Below are positions 31,379 to 42,835 of a stretch of DNA of 64,000 nucleotides, one piece after another. Position 1 is the first letter of the stretch. Every line of letters begins with the position of its first letter. The notes beneath the pieces were generated by a model that saw only the letters and a program-made list of their open reading frames with translations, did no database searches and was not told where the DNA came from. Position numbers and translations under genes: made by a program. The DNA is from Paraspadella gotoi (Eukaryota > Chaetognatha), in the NCBI GenBank assembly GCA_051294375.1, contig CM119267.1, forward strand, positions 2,320,946 through 2,384,945. The letters run 5' to 3'.

Positions 31379-32070
31379 AAAATTGAACTAAACAGAAAAC
31401 CTTAATAATTCTTACAGTTTAATTAACAAGTCATTAATAAGGGAGTAAAAGCTGCAAGAATAAGAACCGCGGCACTGAGAGGTAAAACGTCGCCCATAAA
31501 GGCCTCCCCTTGGGGCACCTGTAGGGCCACCCCACTGATTTAGTATTTTAAATATTATCTGCCTTAAAAAGGTTACCCTCATAGTAGCTTACAGAATCGA
31601 ATTACGACAATAATAGTAATAAAGACAATAGCGATCAAATTGTATTATTCATAAATACATAGGCGTTATTGCTAACGCTGCCTATCCTCACCCTATCCTT
31701 AGGGGAAGGACCTTCTCTCAACGTAATACCTGAGCTCTGCCACCAATTAAAGTTGTCGTACAAATTAGGAATTTATGTTCTCGTTAAAACCATAATGACT
31801 CTATGGAGGAGCATGATCGTATCTCATTCCAATGTTTGAATTCAGAAGTGCGCATTCATAAATTGAGACTCAATGAGAGATTCATCGAGGCTGAATGCTG
31901 AATGCTTCTCCGACAAATCTATCAAAATACAATACTTGGAAAGTAAGTATGCCCCTTCTAATTAATGAACAATGAAAAAATTAATGAACGAAAGAGTGAA
32001 TGAAAGGAAGAAAAATCGCCAAGAGAAGTAGAATCCTCTCTAATGAAAAACAGATAAGAACGAGAGAAAG
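31379..32070. other. Unique spacer without a recognised gene
   Basis: About 0.7 kb of mixed composition. It includes a GC-richer patch near 31480-31545 (GGCCTCCCCTTGGGGCACCT) with a local inverted repeat CCCC-TT-GGGG. No long open frame. Confidence 0.5.
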
Positions 32071-32079
32071 AGATAACGT

Positions 32080-32166
32080 GAGCAAGAGAGAGAGAGAGAG
32101 AGGGATAGAAGAGATAGAGAGGAGAGGAGAGAGAGAGATAGAGAGAGAGACGAGAGTGCAGAGAGA
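32080..32166. repeat. GA-rich microsatellite
   Basis: GAGAGAGAGAGAGGGATAGA words. Confidence 0.92.
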
Positions 32167-32257
32167 TGCTATTGATTACCACTTTTCCCTTTTTTCTCTG
32201 TCTGCCTGAAAAAAGCTTTTATGAGAAAAGATTATATGAAATAAAAGAAAACGATAT

Positions 32258-32263
32258 GAGAGA

Positions 32264-32297
<34 letters not shown>

Positions 32298-32340
32298 ATG
32301 AGAGAGACGAGAGAGAGTGAGGAGAGAGAGAGAGAGAGAA
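32258..32340. repeat. GA-rich microsatellite
   Basis: GAGAGATGAGAGAGAGAGAG words, running into the start of the 2.3-kb direct duplication. Confidence 0.93.
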
Positions 32341-32521
32341 GGAAACGAAATGGAGAGCGATGAAGTCGTTCAACTCCTCCATTAGAAAAGGATCAGCAGA
32401 TAATTTGTTTTTAACCTTCTTGGGAATAAAATTAACAGAAAAATCTTCGTATATTGAAAAATTCTTCGCGGTTAAAATATAAAAAAAAAGCCTATTATGG
32501 AAAATGAGAGAAAAGAGAAGA

Positions 32522-32608
32522 TACGTTCGCGCGCTGCTACGTCGCGCTTGCTACGTTGCGCTGCCTACGTCGCGCTGCTACGTTCGCGCTGCTACGGTCG
32601 CGCTGCTG
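32522..32608. repeat. 13-bp minisatellite TACGTCGCGCTGC, copy 1
   Basis: Six degenerate units with indels. The cleaner counterpart is 34888-34952. Confidence 0.9.
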
Positions 32609-32959
32609 ATGAAAAAATCTCCGAAAAAGCAGAAAAAGCTATATTGAATTAGTATATCAGAAATAAAAAATTTGAAAGTTGAACAAAAGTTTTAAAGTTG
32701 AATTAACAAAATTTAGCAAGTCACTGTGGCTGCTGAAAGATCATTATCAATCTTCAATTCGTTAAGAAGCAAACTGTACGACTCTTGAAGACGTCTCTCC
32801 AAAAAAGACCTCTTTGATTGAAAAGGTAATGAGAGAGAAAAAAAATGAGAAGAAACCCAATTTTAGAGGAAAGAAAAAAAAAAGGAAATTTTCAATTTTG
32901 ACTTTTTCTTTTTCTTTTCATTTTCTCGTTTTACCGGGGGGACGGGGGATTAATTTTTC

Positions 32960-33232
32960 CACGTGAGTGTCCTTCCTCATTTACTTTTCTTCCTTCCTTC
33001 TTTTTTACTTGTTTTTCTTTTTCCTTCCTTTCCTTCCTTCCTTCCTTTCCTTCCTTCCTTCCTTCCTTCCTTCCTTCCTTCCTTCCTTTCACTTTTTTCT
33101 TTTATTTTTTTTCTTTTCTTTACTTCTTTCTTCTTTTAATTTTTTTTTCTTCCTCCAATTCTTTCTTTCTTTTTCATTCATTCCTTCCCTTATTTCTTTT
33201 TTCCCCTTTACTTTCTTTACTCTTCACCATTT
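32960..33232. repeat. (CCTT)n and T-rich pyrimidine tract, copy 1
   Basis: TTCCTTCCTTCCTTCC units at 33020-33090, flanked by TTTTTCTTTT words. Phe/Ser/Pro frames are shadows. Confidence 0.93.
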
Positions 33233-33382
33233 GCTTGGCTGATTGATTGACAAATTTGAAATTGACGCGACTGCATGATTTGATTTCCTCTTCTTTCTTA
33301 ATTTTTCTCCTCGACCCCTAGAAAGGAAACTGGGAAGTTTCTCGAAGAAAATTGGCAGCAGAAAAAGGAGGGGTGATTGATT

Positions 33383-33462
33383 GGCCGAGAGAGAGAGAGA
33401 AGAAGATGAGAGAGAGCAGAGAGATAGCAGAGAGAGATGAGAGAGAGAGAGAGAGAGAGAAT
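33383..33462. repeat. Interrupted GA tract, copy 1
   Basis: About 78 bases with GAAGATGAG and GCAGAGAG interruptions. In copy 2 the same position is a perfect (GA)66. Confidence 0.93.
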
Positions 33463-33499
33463 AATAAATGAGTTTGTCAAACTTTCTTTAGAATCTATG

Positions 33500-33910
33500 A
33501 TTTGATGTCAACCAATGGAAACGATGATGGTCCACCGATGGAATTGACGATGGAATTTTCGTTGGCGAATTGACAAAGGAATTGTTAAATATAATCAATT
33601 AGACGAGAAAAATGCAATGACAATAATGCAATAAAATATTTATGTGAAGGAATCTGAAGATGCGAATCAACAATTGAAATTATTAATGAAATTGTATTAG
33701 TGAAGGAAATGAAAATGGAATTTCATGATGGAACTAATGATGTCGACAATGGAACTGAAAATAGAATTTCCGATGAAAATTTAAGAACGGAAAACGATGA
33801 TGGAAGTTGATGATGGAATCAGTGAGGGAATTGAATAAATCAATGATGGAATCCAAAGGAATCAATGGATGGAATCGTCAATAAAAATCATTGATGGAAT
33901 CAGGTTCTTG
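33500..33910 (+). repeat. Degenerate GATGGAATY-type minisatellite, copy 1
   Basis: The words GATGGAATC, GATGGAATT, AATGGAACTG and AAGGAATTG recur every 9-18 bases over 400 bases. No two units are identical. The counterpart is 35860-36260. Confidence 0.75.
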
Positions 33911-34388
33911 GAATCGACGTCACTGTTTTGTCGCCAGTCAAAATATCGATCGCGAAAACAAGCGCCACCTGCAGCATCCGATTTTTTTAGTGGCGGACCG
34001 CAGATGCAGATTAGGCGCGCCGGTAACGTCGGTGCGCACTGACATTCCTTTGCCGGTGCAGGAGAGTGCCAGCTGTCGGCGAAGGACAGGAAGACGTATG
34101 AATCAGTGACGACGACTTAAGTTAACAAGATTAAATGCTGAAAATTATCACATCTCATTGGTGAGCTGCGAATTGCTTCTTCAATGACGACGTGAGAACT
34201 CTTTTTTGAATTGACCGAAAGACAGACTGATGGACATACGGATCAAACTTCCGCCAGCCTCAACTGATAAAAATAAAATATGTTTTTCTTGCTGGAGGAT
34301 TTAAGTAAAAGGAAAATACCGCCTTTGTTGGTGGGGCAAGGAAAATCAGAGAAAGAAGAAAAAAAGAAATTCAAAATATTGGGGAAAA

Positions 34389-34389
<1 letters not shown>

Positions 34390-34460
<71 letters not shown>
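34390..34460. repeat. (CT)n microsatellite, copy 1
   Basis: Near-perfect CT with two TT interruptions. The copy 2 counterpart at 36735-36812 has CTAT and CATC interruptions. Confidence 0.95.
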
Positions 34461-34461
<1 letters not shown>

Positions 34462-34651
34462 AGGCATTGCTAAAAATGACTTTTGCATCGGCGTCATTAA
34501 TTTGCGTTTGTCTTTTTTATATGAAACTTTACGATTAAGGGCAGTTTTTTTCTCTCTCTTCTGCATTTATTCTGGTAATCATAATGACCCATCAGTTTAA
34601 TTATCGAATGTCGTTGTTGTTGTTGTTGTTTGTTGTTTATCTCTCTCTTTT

Positions 34652-34676
34652 NNNNNNNNNNNNNNNNNNNNNNNNN
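34652..34676. other. Placeholder gap, exactly 25 N
   Basis: Joins the end of copy 1 to the start of copy 2. Polarity changes from CT to GA across it. Confidence 1.
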
Positions 34677-34711
<35 letters not shown>

Positions 34712-34887
34712 AAACGAATGGAGAGCGATGAAGTCGTTTCAACTCCTCCATTAGAAAAGGATCAGCAGATAATTTTTTTTAACCTTTTGGGAATAAAATT
34801 TAACAGAAAATCTTCGTATATGAAAAAATCTTCGCGGTTAAAATATAAAAAAAAAGCCTATTTGGAAAAGTGAGAGAAAAGAGAAGA

Positions 34888-34952
34888 TACGTCGCGCTGC
34901 TACGTCGCGCTGCTACGTCGCGCTGCTACGTCGCGCTGCTACGTCGCGCTGC
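34888..34952. repeat. 13-bp minisatellite TACGTCGCGCTGC, copy 2
   Basis: Five perfect tandem units of 13 bases (65 bases), rich in CpG. Confidence 0.97.
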
Positions 34953-35284
34953 TGATGAAAAATCTCGAAAAAGCAGAAAAAGTATTATGAATTAGTATAT
35001 AGAAATAAAAATTTGAAGTTGAACAAAAGTTAAAGTGAATACAAAATTAGCAAGTCACTGTGGCTGTGAAAGATACATATCATCTCAATTCGTAAGAAGC
35101 AACTGTACGACTCTGAAGACGTCTCTCCAGAAAAAGACTCTTGATGAAAAGGTAATGAGAGAGAAAAAATGAGAAGAAGACCCAATTTTAGAGGAAAGAA
35201 AAAAAAAGGAATTTTTCAATTTGACTTTTTCTTTTTTCTTTTCATTTTCTCGTTTTACCGACGATAATTTTTCACGTGAGTGTC

Positions 35285-35545
35285 CTTCCTCATTTACTTT
35301 TCTTCCTTCCTTCTTTTTTACTTGTTTTTCTTTTTCCTTCCTTTCCTTCCTTCCTTCCTTTCCTTCCTTCCTTCCTTCCTTCCTTCCTTCCTTCCTTCCT
35401 TTCACTTTTTTCTTTATTTTTTTTCTTTCTTTACTTCTTTCTTCTTTTAATTTTTTTTTCTTCCTCATTCTTTTCTTTCTTTTTTCATTTCTTCCTTCCC
35501 TTATTTCTTTTTTCCCCTTTACTTTCTTTACTCTTCACCATTTGC
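35285..35545. repeat. (CCTT)n and T-rich pyrimidine tract, copy 2
   Basis: Same structure as 32960-33232. Confidence 0.93.
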
Positions 35546-35690
35546 TTGGCTGATTGATTGACAAATTGATTGACGGACTGATTGATTGATTTCCTCTTCT
35601 TTCTTAATTTTTCTTCTCTCGACCTGAGAAAAGGAAACTGAAGTTTCTCGAAGAAATTGGCAGCAGAAAAAGGTAGGGGTGATTGATTGG

Positions 35691-35827
<137 letters not shown>

Positions 35828-35859
35828 ATATGAGTTTGTACAACTTTTCTTTAGAATCT

Positions 35860-36260
35860 ATGATTGAGTCAACAATGGAAACGATGATGGTCACCGATGG
35901 AATTGACGATGGAATTTTCGGTGGAATTGACAAAGGAATTGTTAATATAATCAATAGGAGAAAATGACAATGACAATAATGCCAATAAAATATTTAGTGA
36001 AGGAATCGAAGATGGAATCAACAATGAAATTATTAATGAAATTGATTAGTGAAGGAATTGAAAATGGAATTTCATGATGGAACTAATGATGTCGACAATG
36101 GAACTGAAAATAGAATTTCCGATGAAAATAAGAACGGAAACGATGATGGAATTGATGATGGAATCAGTGAGGGAATTGAATAAAATCAATGATGGAATCC
36201 CAAAGGAATCAATGATGGAATCGTCAATAAAATCATTGATGGAATCAGGTTCTGGAATCG
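35860..36260 (+). repeat. Degenerate GATGGAATY-type minisatellite, copy 2
   Basis: Same field as 33500-33910. The short frame reading DGIDDGIFGGIDKGI is a translation of the repeat. Confidence 0.75.
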
Positions 36261-37000
36261 ACGTCACTTTTGTCGCCATCAAAATATCGATCGCGAAAAC
36301 AAGCGCCACCTGAGATCCGATTTTTGTGGCGGACGCAGATTGCAGTTAGGCGCCGCCGGTACACGTCGGTGCGCACTGAATTCCTTTGCCGGTGCAGAGA
36401 GTGGCAGCGTCGGCGAAGGACAGGAAGACGGTGAATCAGTGACGACGACTTAAGTTAACAAAGATTAAATGGAAAATTATCATCATCTCATTGGTTTGAG
36501 CTGCGAATTGTTCTTCAATGACGACGTGAGAACTCTTTTTTAGAATTGACCGAAAGACAGACTGCATGGACATACGGATCAAACTTCCGCCAGCCCTCAA
36601 CTGATGAAAAATAAAATATGTTTTTCTTGCGGAGGATTTAAGTAAAAGGACAAATACCGCCTTTGTTCGGTGGTGGCCCAAGGAAACATCAGAGAAAGTA
36701 AGAAAAAACAGAAATTCAAAATATTGGGAAAACTCATCTCTCTCTCTCTATCTCTCTCTCTCTCTCTTCATCTCTCTTCTCCTCTCTCTATCTCTCTCCT
36801 CTCTCTCATCTCAAGCATTGGAAAATGACTTTTGCATCGGCGTCATTAATTTGCGTTTGTCTTTTTTATATGAAACTTTACGATTAAGGGCAGTTTTTTT
36901 CTCTCTCTTCTGCATTTATTCTGGTAATCATAATGACCCATCAGTTTAATTATCGAATGTCGTTGTTGTTGTTGTTGTTTGTTGTTTATCTCTCTCTTTT

Positions 37001-37025
37001 NNNNNNNNNNNNNNNNNNNNNNNNN
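37001..37025. other. Placeholder gap, exactly 25 N
   Basis: Sequence resumes at 37026 with a third version of the last 90 bases of the 2.3-kb unit (AATCATAATGACCATCAGTT, then GTT repeats), so the contig ends overlap. Confidence 1.
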
Positions 37026-37400
37026 TTTTTTTTCTCTCTCTCTGATTTATTCTAGTAATCATAATGACCATCAGTTTAATTATCGATGTCGTTGTTGTTG
37101 TTGTTGTTGTTGTTTATCTCCGTATTTTTTGTCATCTTAATATCGTTGTTGAGGCTGAATGTTTCATCGTCGCCTTTGTCATCATCTTCGTCATTTTCAA
37201 CGTCGTTGTCATCGTCGTCGTTTTCTTTTTTGTCTTCTTTGTCCTCGTCGTTATGGTCGTCATCGCCTTTATTTTCATCATTGTCATTGTCATCGAAGTC
37301 TTATATTTGCGTCATCTTTGTCCTTGTCGTCTTTGTCGTCATCTTCGTCGTTTTCATCGTCGTCGTCTTATTTTTTCGTCGCTTGATTGCGTCAAATTAA
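37026..37400. repeat. Unit remnant followed by (GTT)n and interrupted (GTC/ATC)n arrays
   Basis: GTTGTTGTTGTTGTTGTTGT (37090-37112) then TCGTCATCGTCGTC-type words to about 37380. Val/Ile and Ser/Leu frames are shadows. Confidence 0.88.
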
Positions 37401-37479
37401 TGATCCCGACGAAGAAGACTTTTTCTCGCGTCTTGGAAATAATCGTTAAGACGCTAAGAAATATTTCCCGCGACTTTTT

Positions 37480-37838
37480 TTCTTTTCCTTCTTTTTCTAT
37501 TTTCTTTTTTTCCCTTTTTTTCCCTTCTTTTTATTTTTCCTCCTTTTCCTTTTTTCTTTCTTTTTTCTTTTTCCCTTCCTCCTTTTTATCTTTCCTTCTT
37601 TTCCTATTTTTTTTCGCTTTTTCTTTTTTTCTTTCTTTTTTCTTTCATTATTTTTCTTTTTTCTTTTCTCCTCTTTCTTTCATCTTCCCTCTTTTTCCTT
37701 TTTATCTTTCCTTCTTTTCCTTTTTTTTCTTTTCTTCTTTTTTTCCTCGTTTTTCTTTTCTCCTTTTCCTTTTTTCTTTTTTCTTTCTTCCTTCTTTTCT
37801 CTTTTTTCTTTTTCCCTTCCTCCTTTTTTCAATTTTTT
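37480..37838 (-). repeat. Pyrimidine-rich TTTTCCTTCTTTT tract
   Basis: About 360 bases almost free of purines. Confidence 0.93.
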
Positions 37839-37904
37839 TTTTGCGCACACGATGGCAATTTTTGTAATAGCAACCGGATATCATCAGAGGCCTCCTCTAG
37901 GAGG

Positions 37905-37955
37905 GTAGGAGGAGGAGGAGGAAGAGGAGGAAGAGGAGGAGGAGGAGGAGGAGGA
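37905..37955. repeat. (GGA)n array
   Basis: GGAGGAGGAGGAAGAGGAGG words. Confidence 0.93.
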
Positions 37956-38070
37956 GCGGCAACTGTGGGCGGAACGAGGAGGATGACAAGGGCAACCGAG
38001 ATCACGGGAAAACAGAAAATTTCGTCCTTTGGCCAGAACGAAGTTAGTCACTTATGAATTATTTTCCAGT

Positions 38071-38250
38071 GGAAAGAGAGAGAGGGAGAGAGAGAGAGAG
38101 GGAGAGTCACAAAAGGGAGAGAGAAAGAGAGTGCGAGAAGGAGATGGACAGAAGACATGAGGGAGAAAGAGAGAGAGAGAGACAAATGAAAGGAATTAGA
38201 AAAAAAAAGAGGTTGAGAGAAAAAATAGTAAGAGTAAGAGAAAACGAGAG
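38071..38250. repeat. GA-rich tract
   Basis: GAGAGAGGGAGAGAGAGAGA with interruptions, immediately before copy 1 of the 6.7-kb unit. Confidence 0.85.
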
Positions 38251-38261
38251 AAAAATATCCA

Positions 38262-38535
38262 CATCCCCGATCTACATCCCTTTGCTTCAACCACATCCCT
38301 GTGCTCCGTCCACATCTGCTTCGACCACATCCCATCGCTCCGACCACATCCCTTTGCTCCGTCCACATTCTCGTTTTCGACCACATCCTATCGCTCCGCG
38401 CCATCCCTTGCTCCGTCCACATCTCTTGCTTCGACCACATCAATCGCTTCCGACCACATCCCATCGCTCCTCCCACAATCCACCGCTCCCGACACATGCG
38501 ATGCTACCGCCATCGCTCCGACCACATCCCAACCG
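38262..38535. repeat. 18-20-bp minisatellite, GCTCCGACCACATCCCAT type
   Basis: About 14 units containing CCACATC, with TCGCTCCGA, TTGCTCCGT or TGCTTCGA between them. In copies 3 and 4 the same place has only three units, so copy 1 is expanded. Confidence 0.9.
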
Positions 38536-38707
38536 CGATGCAAATTAAAACTCAGCCGGTCTCTTCTCTCGCACGTGGGCTTCGTGCCTCCTCGTCGTTT
38601 CCAGACGAGAAAGAATAAAATGCGAACTGAGAAAATGATAATGCAGTCTGAGAACGTTAGTATATGCAATCAGGAGGATGCAACGAGAGTGCAAGCAAAG
38701 ATTAGTT

Positions 38708-38708
38708 G

Positions 38709-38762
<54 letters not shown>
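38708..38762. repeat. (GA)n microsatellite, unit copy 1
   Basis: Equivalent tracts lie at 50575-50635 (copy 3) and 57298-57358 (copy 4). Confidence 0.93.
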
Positions 38763-39159
38763 CGATGCTGACGCTATTGTCGTCACCGATTTTGACGTGA
38801 GAGGAAAATCAAAAACTTCGCACAAAATATTGACGCCATTTTATGACAGCAACATTGTTGTTGTTGCTGTTGTTGTCGTCGTCGTCATCATTGTTGACTT
38901 CATCGTCGTCATTATTGTGAAGTTGTTGAAACAGTAATTAGGAACAATGTTTGAAATGATGTAAATTTTATTTGTTGTTTACATTTTCGTCATTGTCCTA
39001 AACCGCGATTTCCACATAACGATTATTTCATTTTTTCAACATTTTTCTTATTATTATGATTCTTGCGCTTTTTCGTAGTCGTCATCGTCGCTGTCGGTTT
39101 AAAGGGAAAGCGGGCCGTCGGGTTCTTCCAATCTCTCAATTCATTTTCCAATGTGGAGA

Positions 39160-39237
39160 GATGAGAGAGATGAGAAGAGAGAGACGAGGAGAGAAGAGAG
39201 AGGAGAGAGAGAAGAGATAGAGAGAGAGAGAGAAAAG
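39160..39237. repeat. GA-rich microsatellite, unit copy 1
   Basis: Equivalents at 51038-51096 and 57768-57842. Confidence 0.92.
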
Positions 39238-39639
39238 ACTGGACTTTGTTTACCACGAAATTTCGTTTCCTTGTTTGGCAGAGTTTATAAGTTATAGAAG
39301 GAGGAGGAGGAGGAAGAGGAGGAGGAGGAGGAGTGATATGAAGGTGGAGGTGAAAGAAGAAAAGCGATAAACAAGAAAGGTGATTCCAATGTGTTGTGCC
39401 GCAGTGACTTTAGTTTCACGTGTATTATATTCACATGATATGACATCACTTGACATGAGTAAAAAACTTTCTTAGCCCTTGTATTCATGACATGCACTGC
39501 ATCGAGTCTTTTATTCCTTATAGTTTTAGGATATCCTAAAGGCGGCGCGAGCAGTCCCTTAGAATTGAGGTTTTTTCCTGTCTTAACAAATGAGCAACGA
39601 ACTATTGGCAAAATGTGTGCATCTTTAACGTAAATGGGA

Positions 39640-39692
39640 CAGACCGACGGACTGACAAACCGACCGACAGACCGACCGACCGAAAAGTGACT
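39640..39692. repeat. (GACC/GACA)n tetranucleotide patch
   Basis: GACAGACCGACGGACTGACA and ACCGACCGACAGACCGACCG words. The equivalents at 51528-51568 and 58270-58320 carry many indels. Confidence 0.85.
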
Positions 39693-40632
39693 TATAGAGT
39701 TGCTTCGCGAGTAATCGAGGCGCAACTAAAAAGTTGAAGTAGCTAGAGTAGGAGGAAATATTAACCGCTAAAGTATATTTAGGAGTAGTCAAGTACAACA
39801 TTAATAGATCTCACTCTTATTCGACCTTAAGTCAATTTTCCCGAATAAGTTTTCGTTTTGCCAAATTTTAAAATTATTCTCTATCACGTTTTCATCTCAC
39901 TTTTCGAATCAGAGTCGTGACTCGTGAGCTTCTTCAGTTTTCACTTGATAACTCATAAAAACTTATCGCAAGGAAGAAAATGCGGTCGTCCTCTGAAAGT
40001 CGATGCGGTAAAGGTTCGTGTAATACTTTTAGTTAATACTTTACGGAAATTTTATCAACCATAACATATGATTCAATTGTTTCATATTTTTGTATAGTCA
40101 TCTTGGCTACGCGTGTACGTAATTAGGTAAACTCGTCTAAATATGTCTTAATTTCTTATTTAAAACTTTATCATTAAACTTTATTATTAAACTTTTTTTT
40201 CAAAATCTAAAACGGTCGACATCAGATTCTTTAAAGAATTTAAATACAATTTAATTTGTTTGGGTAGCAAGTCATTTAAACTCGATCGTTTCTGTATTTC
40301 TGTATTTTCTGTAATCTTGTTCCTCGATAAAATATTTTCTACCAACTCGTTTCATGTCATTCTGACATTTTCCTCCACTGTCTCTCATCATATTTTCCCT
40401 TCTATGTTTTACATTGTTTTTTTTTATAATTTAATAGATTTCTTAACTTTTTCTCTGAATTCCACCAATCCTGACTTGGTCTCAAAATCCCAACCACAAT
40501 AGACAAGCGTCCCTTTTGCGCTACACGAGTCTGCGCCAATTACTTTTGCTCAGCGGGAAACGAAACGAATACCAAATCACAGTTGTACATAAAGCGACAT
40601 TGCTCGCAAAGAGATGGAGCCCTGATGGAGCT

Positions 40633-40757
40633 CTGAACTTCAATCCACATCTCACTACAAATGAGACCACGTGACTCCACACCACTCTTTTCTCTCTTCC
40701 ACATCTCACTCCATATGTGACCACGTGACTCCACACTACTCTTTCACATCTCACTCA
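40633..40757. repeat. 58-bp tandem duplication with CACGTGACTCCACAC core
   Basis: CCACATCTCACT...CACGTGACTCCACACCACTC occurs twice with a partial third CACATCTCACTCACGC. Also present at 46380-46510, 52578-52695 and 59325-59455 in the other unit copies. Confidence 0.85.
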
Positions 40758-40965
40758 CGCTACATTTTGCCACAGGAAATGATTCTCAAGCAAAAGTCTT
40801 TCTCGCTTACGAATCTTAATCTAATTTTCCTTTTTCCTTTTTTTCATTTGTGTTCTCCTCCTCTTCTTCTTCTTCATCCTCTTCCTCCTCTTCATCCTCT
40901 TCCTCCTCCTTCCTTCGCCTCCTGCTGAGGTTTCTTCCAATCTCTATCCTTTAAATTTCTTTTCT

Positions 40966-42562
40966 TCTTCCCCCTTGTCATTGTTTTATTTATTCTAACT
41001 ATTCTTATTTTTCTTAATCTCCCCTTGTCATTGTTTTATTTATTTCTTTACTCTTCCCCCTTGTCATTGTTTTATTGTTCTTTCTCTTCCCCGCTTGTCA
41101 TTGTTTTATTTATTCTTTACTCTTCCCCCTTGTTCATTGTATTATTCTACCTTCCCCCTTGTCATTGTTTTATTTATTTTTACTCTTCTCTCCTGTCATT
41201 GTTTTATTTATTCTTCTCTTCCCTTTCATTGTTTTATTTATTTCTTACTCTTTCCCCCTTGTCATGGTTTTATTTATTCTACCCTTCCCTTGTCATGTTT
41301 ATTTATTCTTACTTTTTCCCCCTTGTCATTGTGTTATTTATTCTTACTCTTCCCCCTTGTCATTGTTTTATTTATTTCTATCTCCCTTGCCATTGTTTAT
41401 TTATCTTACTCTTCCCCCTGTGTCAGTTTTATTTATTCTTACCTCCCCTGTCATTTTTTATTTATTTTACTGCTTCCCCTGTCATAATGTCTATTTATTC
41501 TTACTCTTGCCCCTTATCATTTGTTTATTTTTTCTTACTCTTCCCCCTGTCATTGTTTATTTATTTCTTACTCTTCTTCCGTCATTTGTTTATTATTCTT
41601 ACTCTTCACCTTGTCATTTGTTTTATTTATTTCTTCTCTTCCCCTTGTCATGGTTTATTTTATTCTACTTCCACTTGTCATTGTTTTATTTATTTCTTAA
41701 CCAATTCCCCCTTGTCATGTTTTATTTATTCTTAATCTTCCCTTGTCATTGTTTATTATTTCCTTAGCCTTTCCCCCTTGCATTTTTAATTTTATCTTAC
41801 TCTTCCCCCTTGTCATTGTTTTATATTCTTACTTCTTCCCCTTGTCATTGTTTATTTATTCTTACTCTTCCCCTTGTCATTGTTTTATTTATTCTTACTC
41901 TTCCCCCTTGTCATTGTTTTATTTATTCTTACTCTTCCCCTTGTATGTTTTTATTCTAACCCTTCCCCTTCATTGTTTATTATTCTTACTCTTCCCCCTT
42001 GTCATTGTTTTATTTATTCTATACTTCCCCTTGTCATTGTTTTATTCTACTCTTCTGTCAGTATCTTCCCGCCTTGTCATTGTTTTATTATTTTACTTCC
42101 CCTTGTCATTTCTATTTATTCTTACTCTTCCCCCTTTATCATTGTTTATTTATTTACTTCTTATTTCTTACTCTTCCCCTGTCATTGTTTTATTTATTCT
42201 ACCCTTTCCCCCTTGTTGTCTTGTTTATTATTCTTACTCTTCCCCCTTATCATGTTTTATTTATTCTTACTCTTCTCCCTTGTCATTGTTTTATTTATTC
42301 TTACTCTTCCCCCTTTCATTGTTTTATTTGTTCTACTCTTCCCCCCTTGTCATGTTTTATTTATTCTTACTTTCCCCCTTGTCTTGTTTTATTTTATTCT
42401 TCACTCTTCCCCTTGTCATTTTTATTTATTCTTACTCTTCTTCCCCACTTGTCATTAATGTTTATTTATTCTTACTGCTTCTCATCCTTCATTGTTTATC
42501 TTACTCGTCCCTTGTTCATTGTTTTATTTTATTCCAACCCTTCCCTTTGTCATTGTTTTATT
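40966..42562 (+). repeat. 34-bp minisatellite, about 47 units (expanded allele)
   Basis: The core is CCCCCTTGTCATTGTTTTAT followed by TTATTCTTACTCTT, period 34. About 1.6 kb with frequent single-base losses. The three other unit copies have about 19-20 units each. All Phe/Leu/Ser/Tyr/Ile-rich frames here are repeat translations, and in a +1 or +2 frame each unit reads as a hydrophobic SLFYLFLLFP-like word. Confidence 0.96.
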
Positions 42563-42662
42563 ATCTAATTATTATATTATTATTATATTATTTTATTATG
42601 TATTATTATTATTATTATAATATTATTATTATTATTTTTATTATTATTTATCATTTTATTTT
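42563..42662. repeat. (ATT)n array, unit copy 1
   Basis: ATTATTATTATT with losses. It always follows the 34-bp array directly. Confidence 0.93.
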
Positions 42663-42835
42663 TCTTTTCAATTCCAGTTTTTGAATTTTTCTTCTAGATT
42701 TTTAGCTTTTCCCTCTTCTTCAAACTTTTCCTTTTGATTTCTTTTTTCCTCCTCAGCATCTTCCTCAAATTCCTTGACCCACCTCTTATTTTCACACTCT
42801 CTTCTTCCCTCCTCACTCCTCTCTCTTTCCTCCCA

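Larger units (their letters stand above)
32316..34651 (+). repeat. 2.3-kb direct duplication, copy 1 (noisier)
   Basis: From GA tract plus AGGAAACGAAATGGAGAGCG to the (GTT)n plus TATCTCTCTCTTTT end at the gap. Copy 2 is 34677-37000 in the same order and orientation. In the first half copy 1 mostly carries extra single bases relative to copy 2 (for example CATTATCAATCTTCAATTCG against CATATCATCTCAATTCG). Parts of copy 2 near its 3' end carry the extras instead. Both copies end in the same TATCTCTCTCTTTT followed by exactly 25 N. Confidence 0.93.

Noticed and set aside
38048-38618. Frames with repeated CGRSDGMW or HPIAPTT-like words
   Set aside because: These are translations of the 18-20-bp CCACATCC minisatellite in both strands.
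39285-39725. Reverse-strand frame of 146 codons in unit copy 1
   Set aside because: It is broken by indels in copies 3 and 4 and includes a Ser run from the GGA array and a GACC patch. There is no family resemblance.
40966-42562. CRISPR-like array (34-bp period)
   Set aside because: The repeats are directly adjacent with no unique spacers, and the context is eukaryotic. It is a minisatellite.
41025-42684. Hydrophobic, membrane-protein-like frames over 41.0-42.7 kb
   Set aside because: They arise from the 34-bp minisatellite read in each frame. Period 34 is not a multiple of three, so all frames give Leu/Phe/Tyr/Ser/Ile-rich products.
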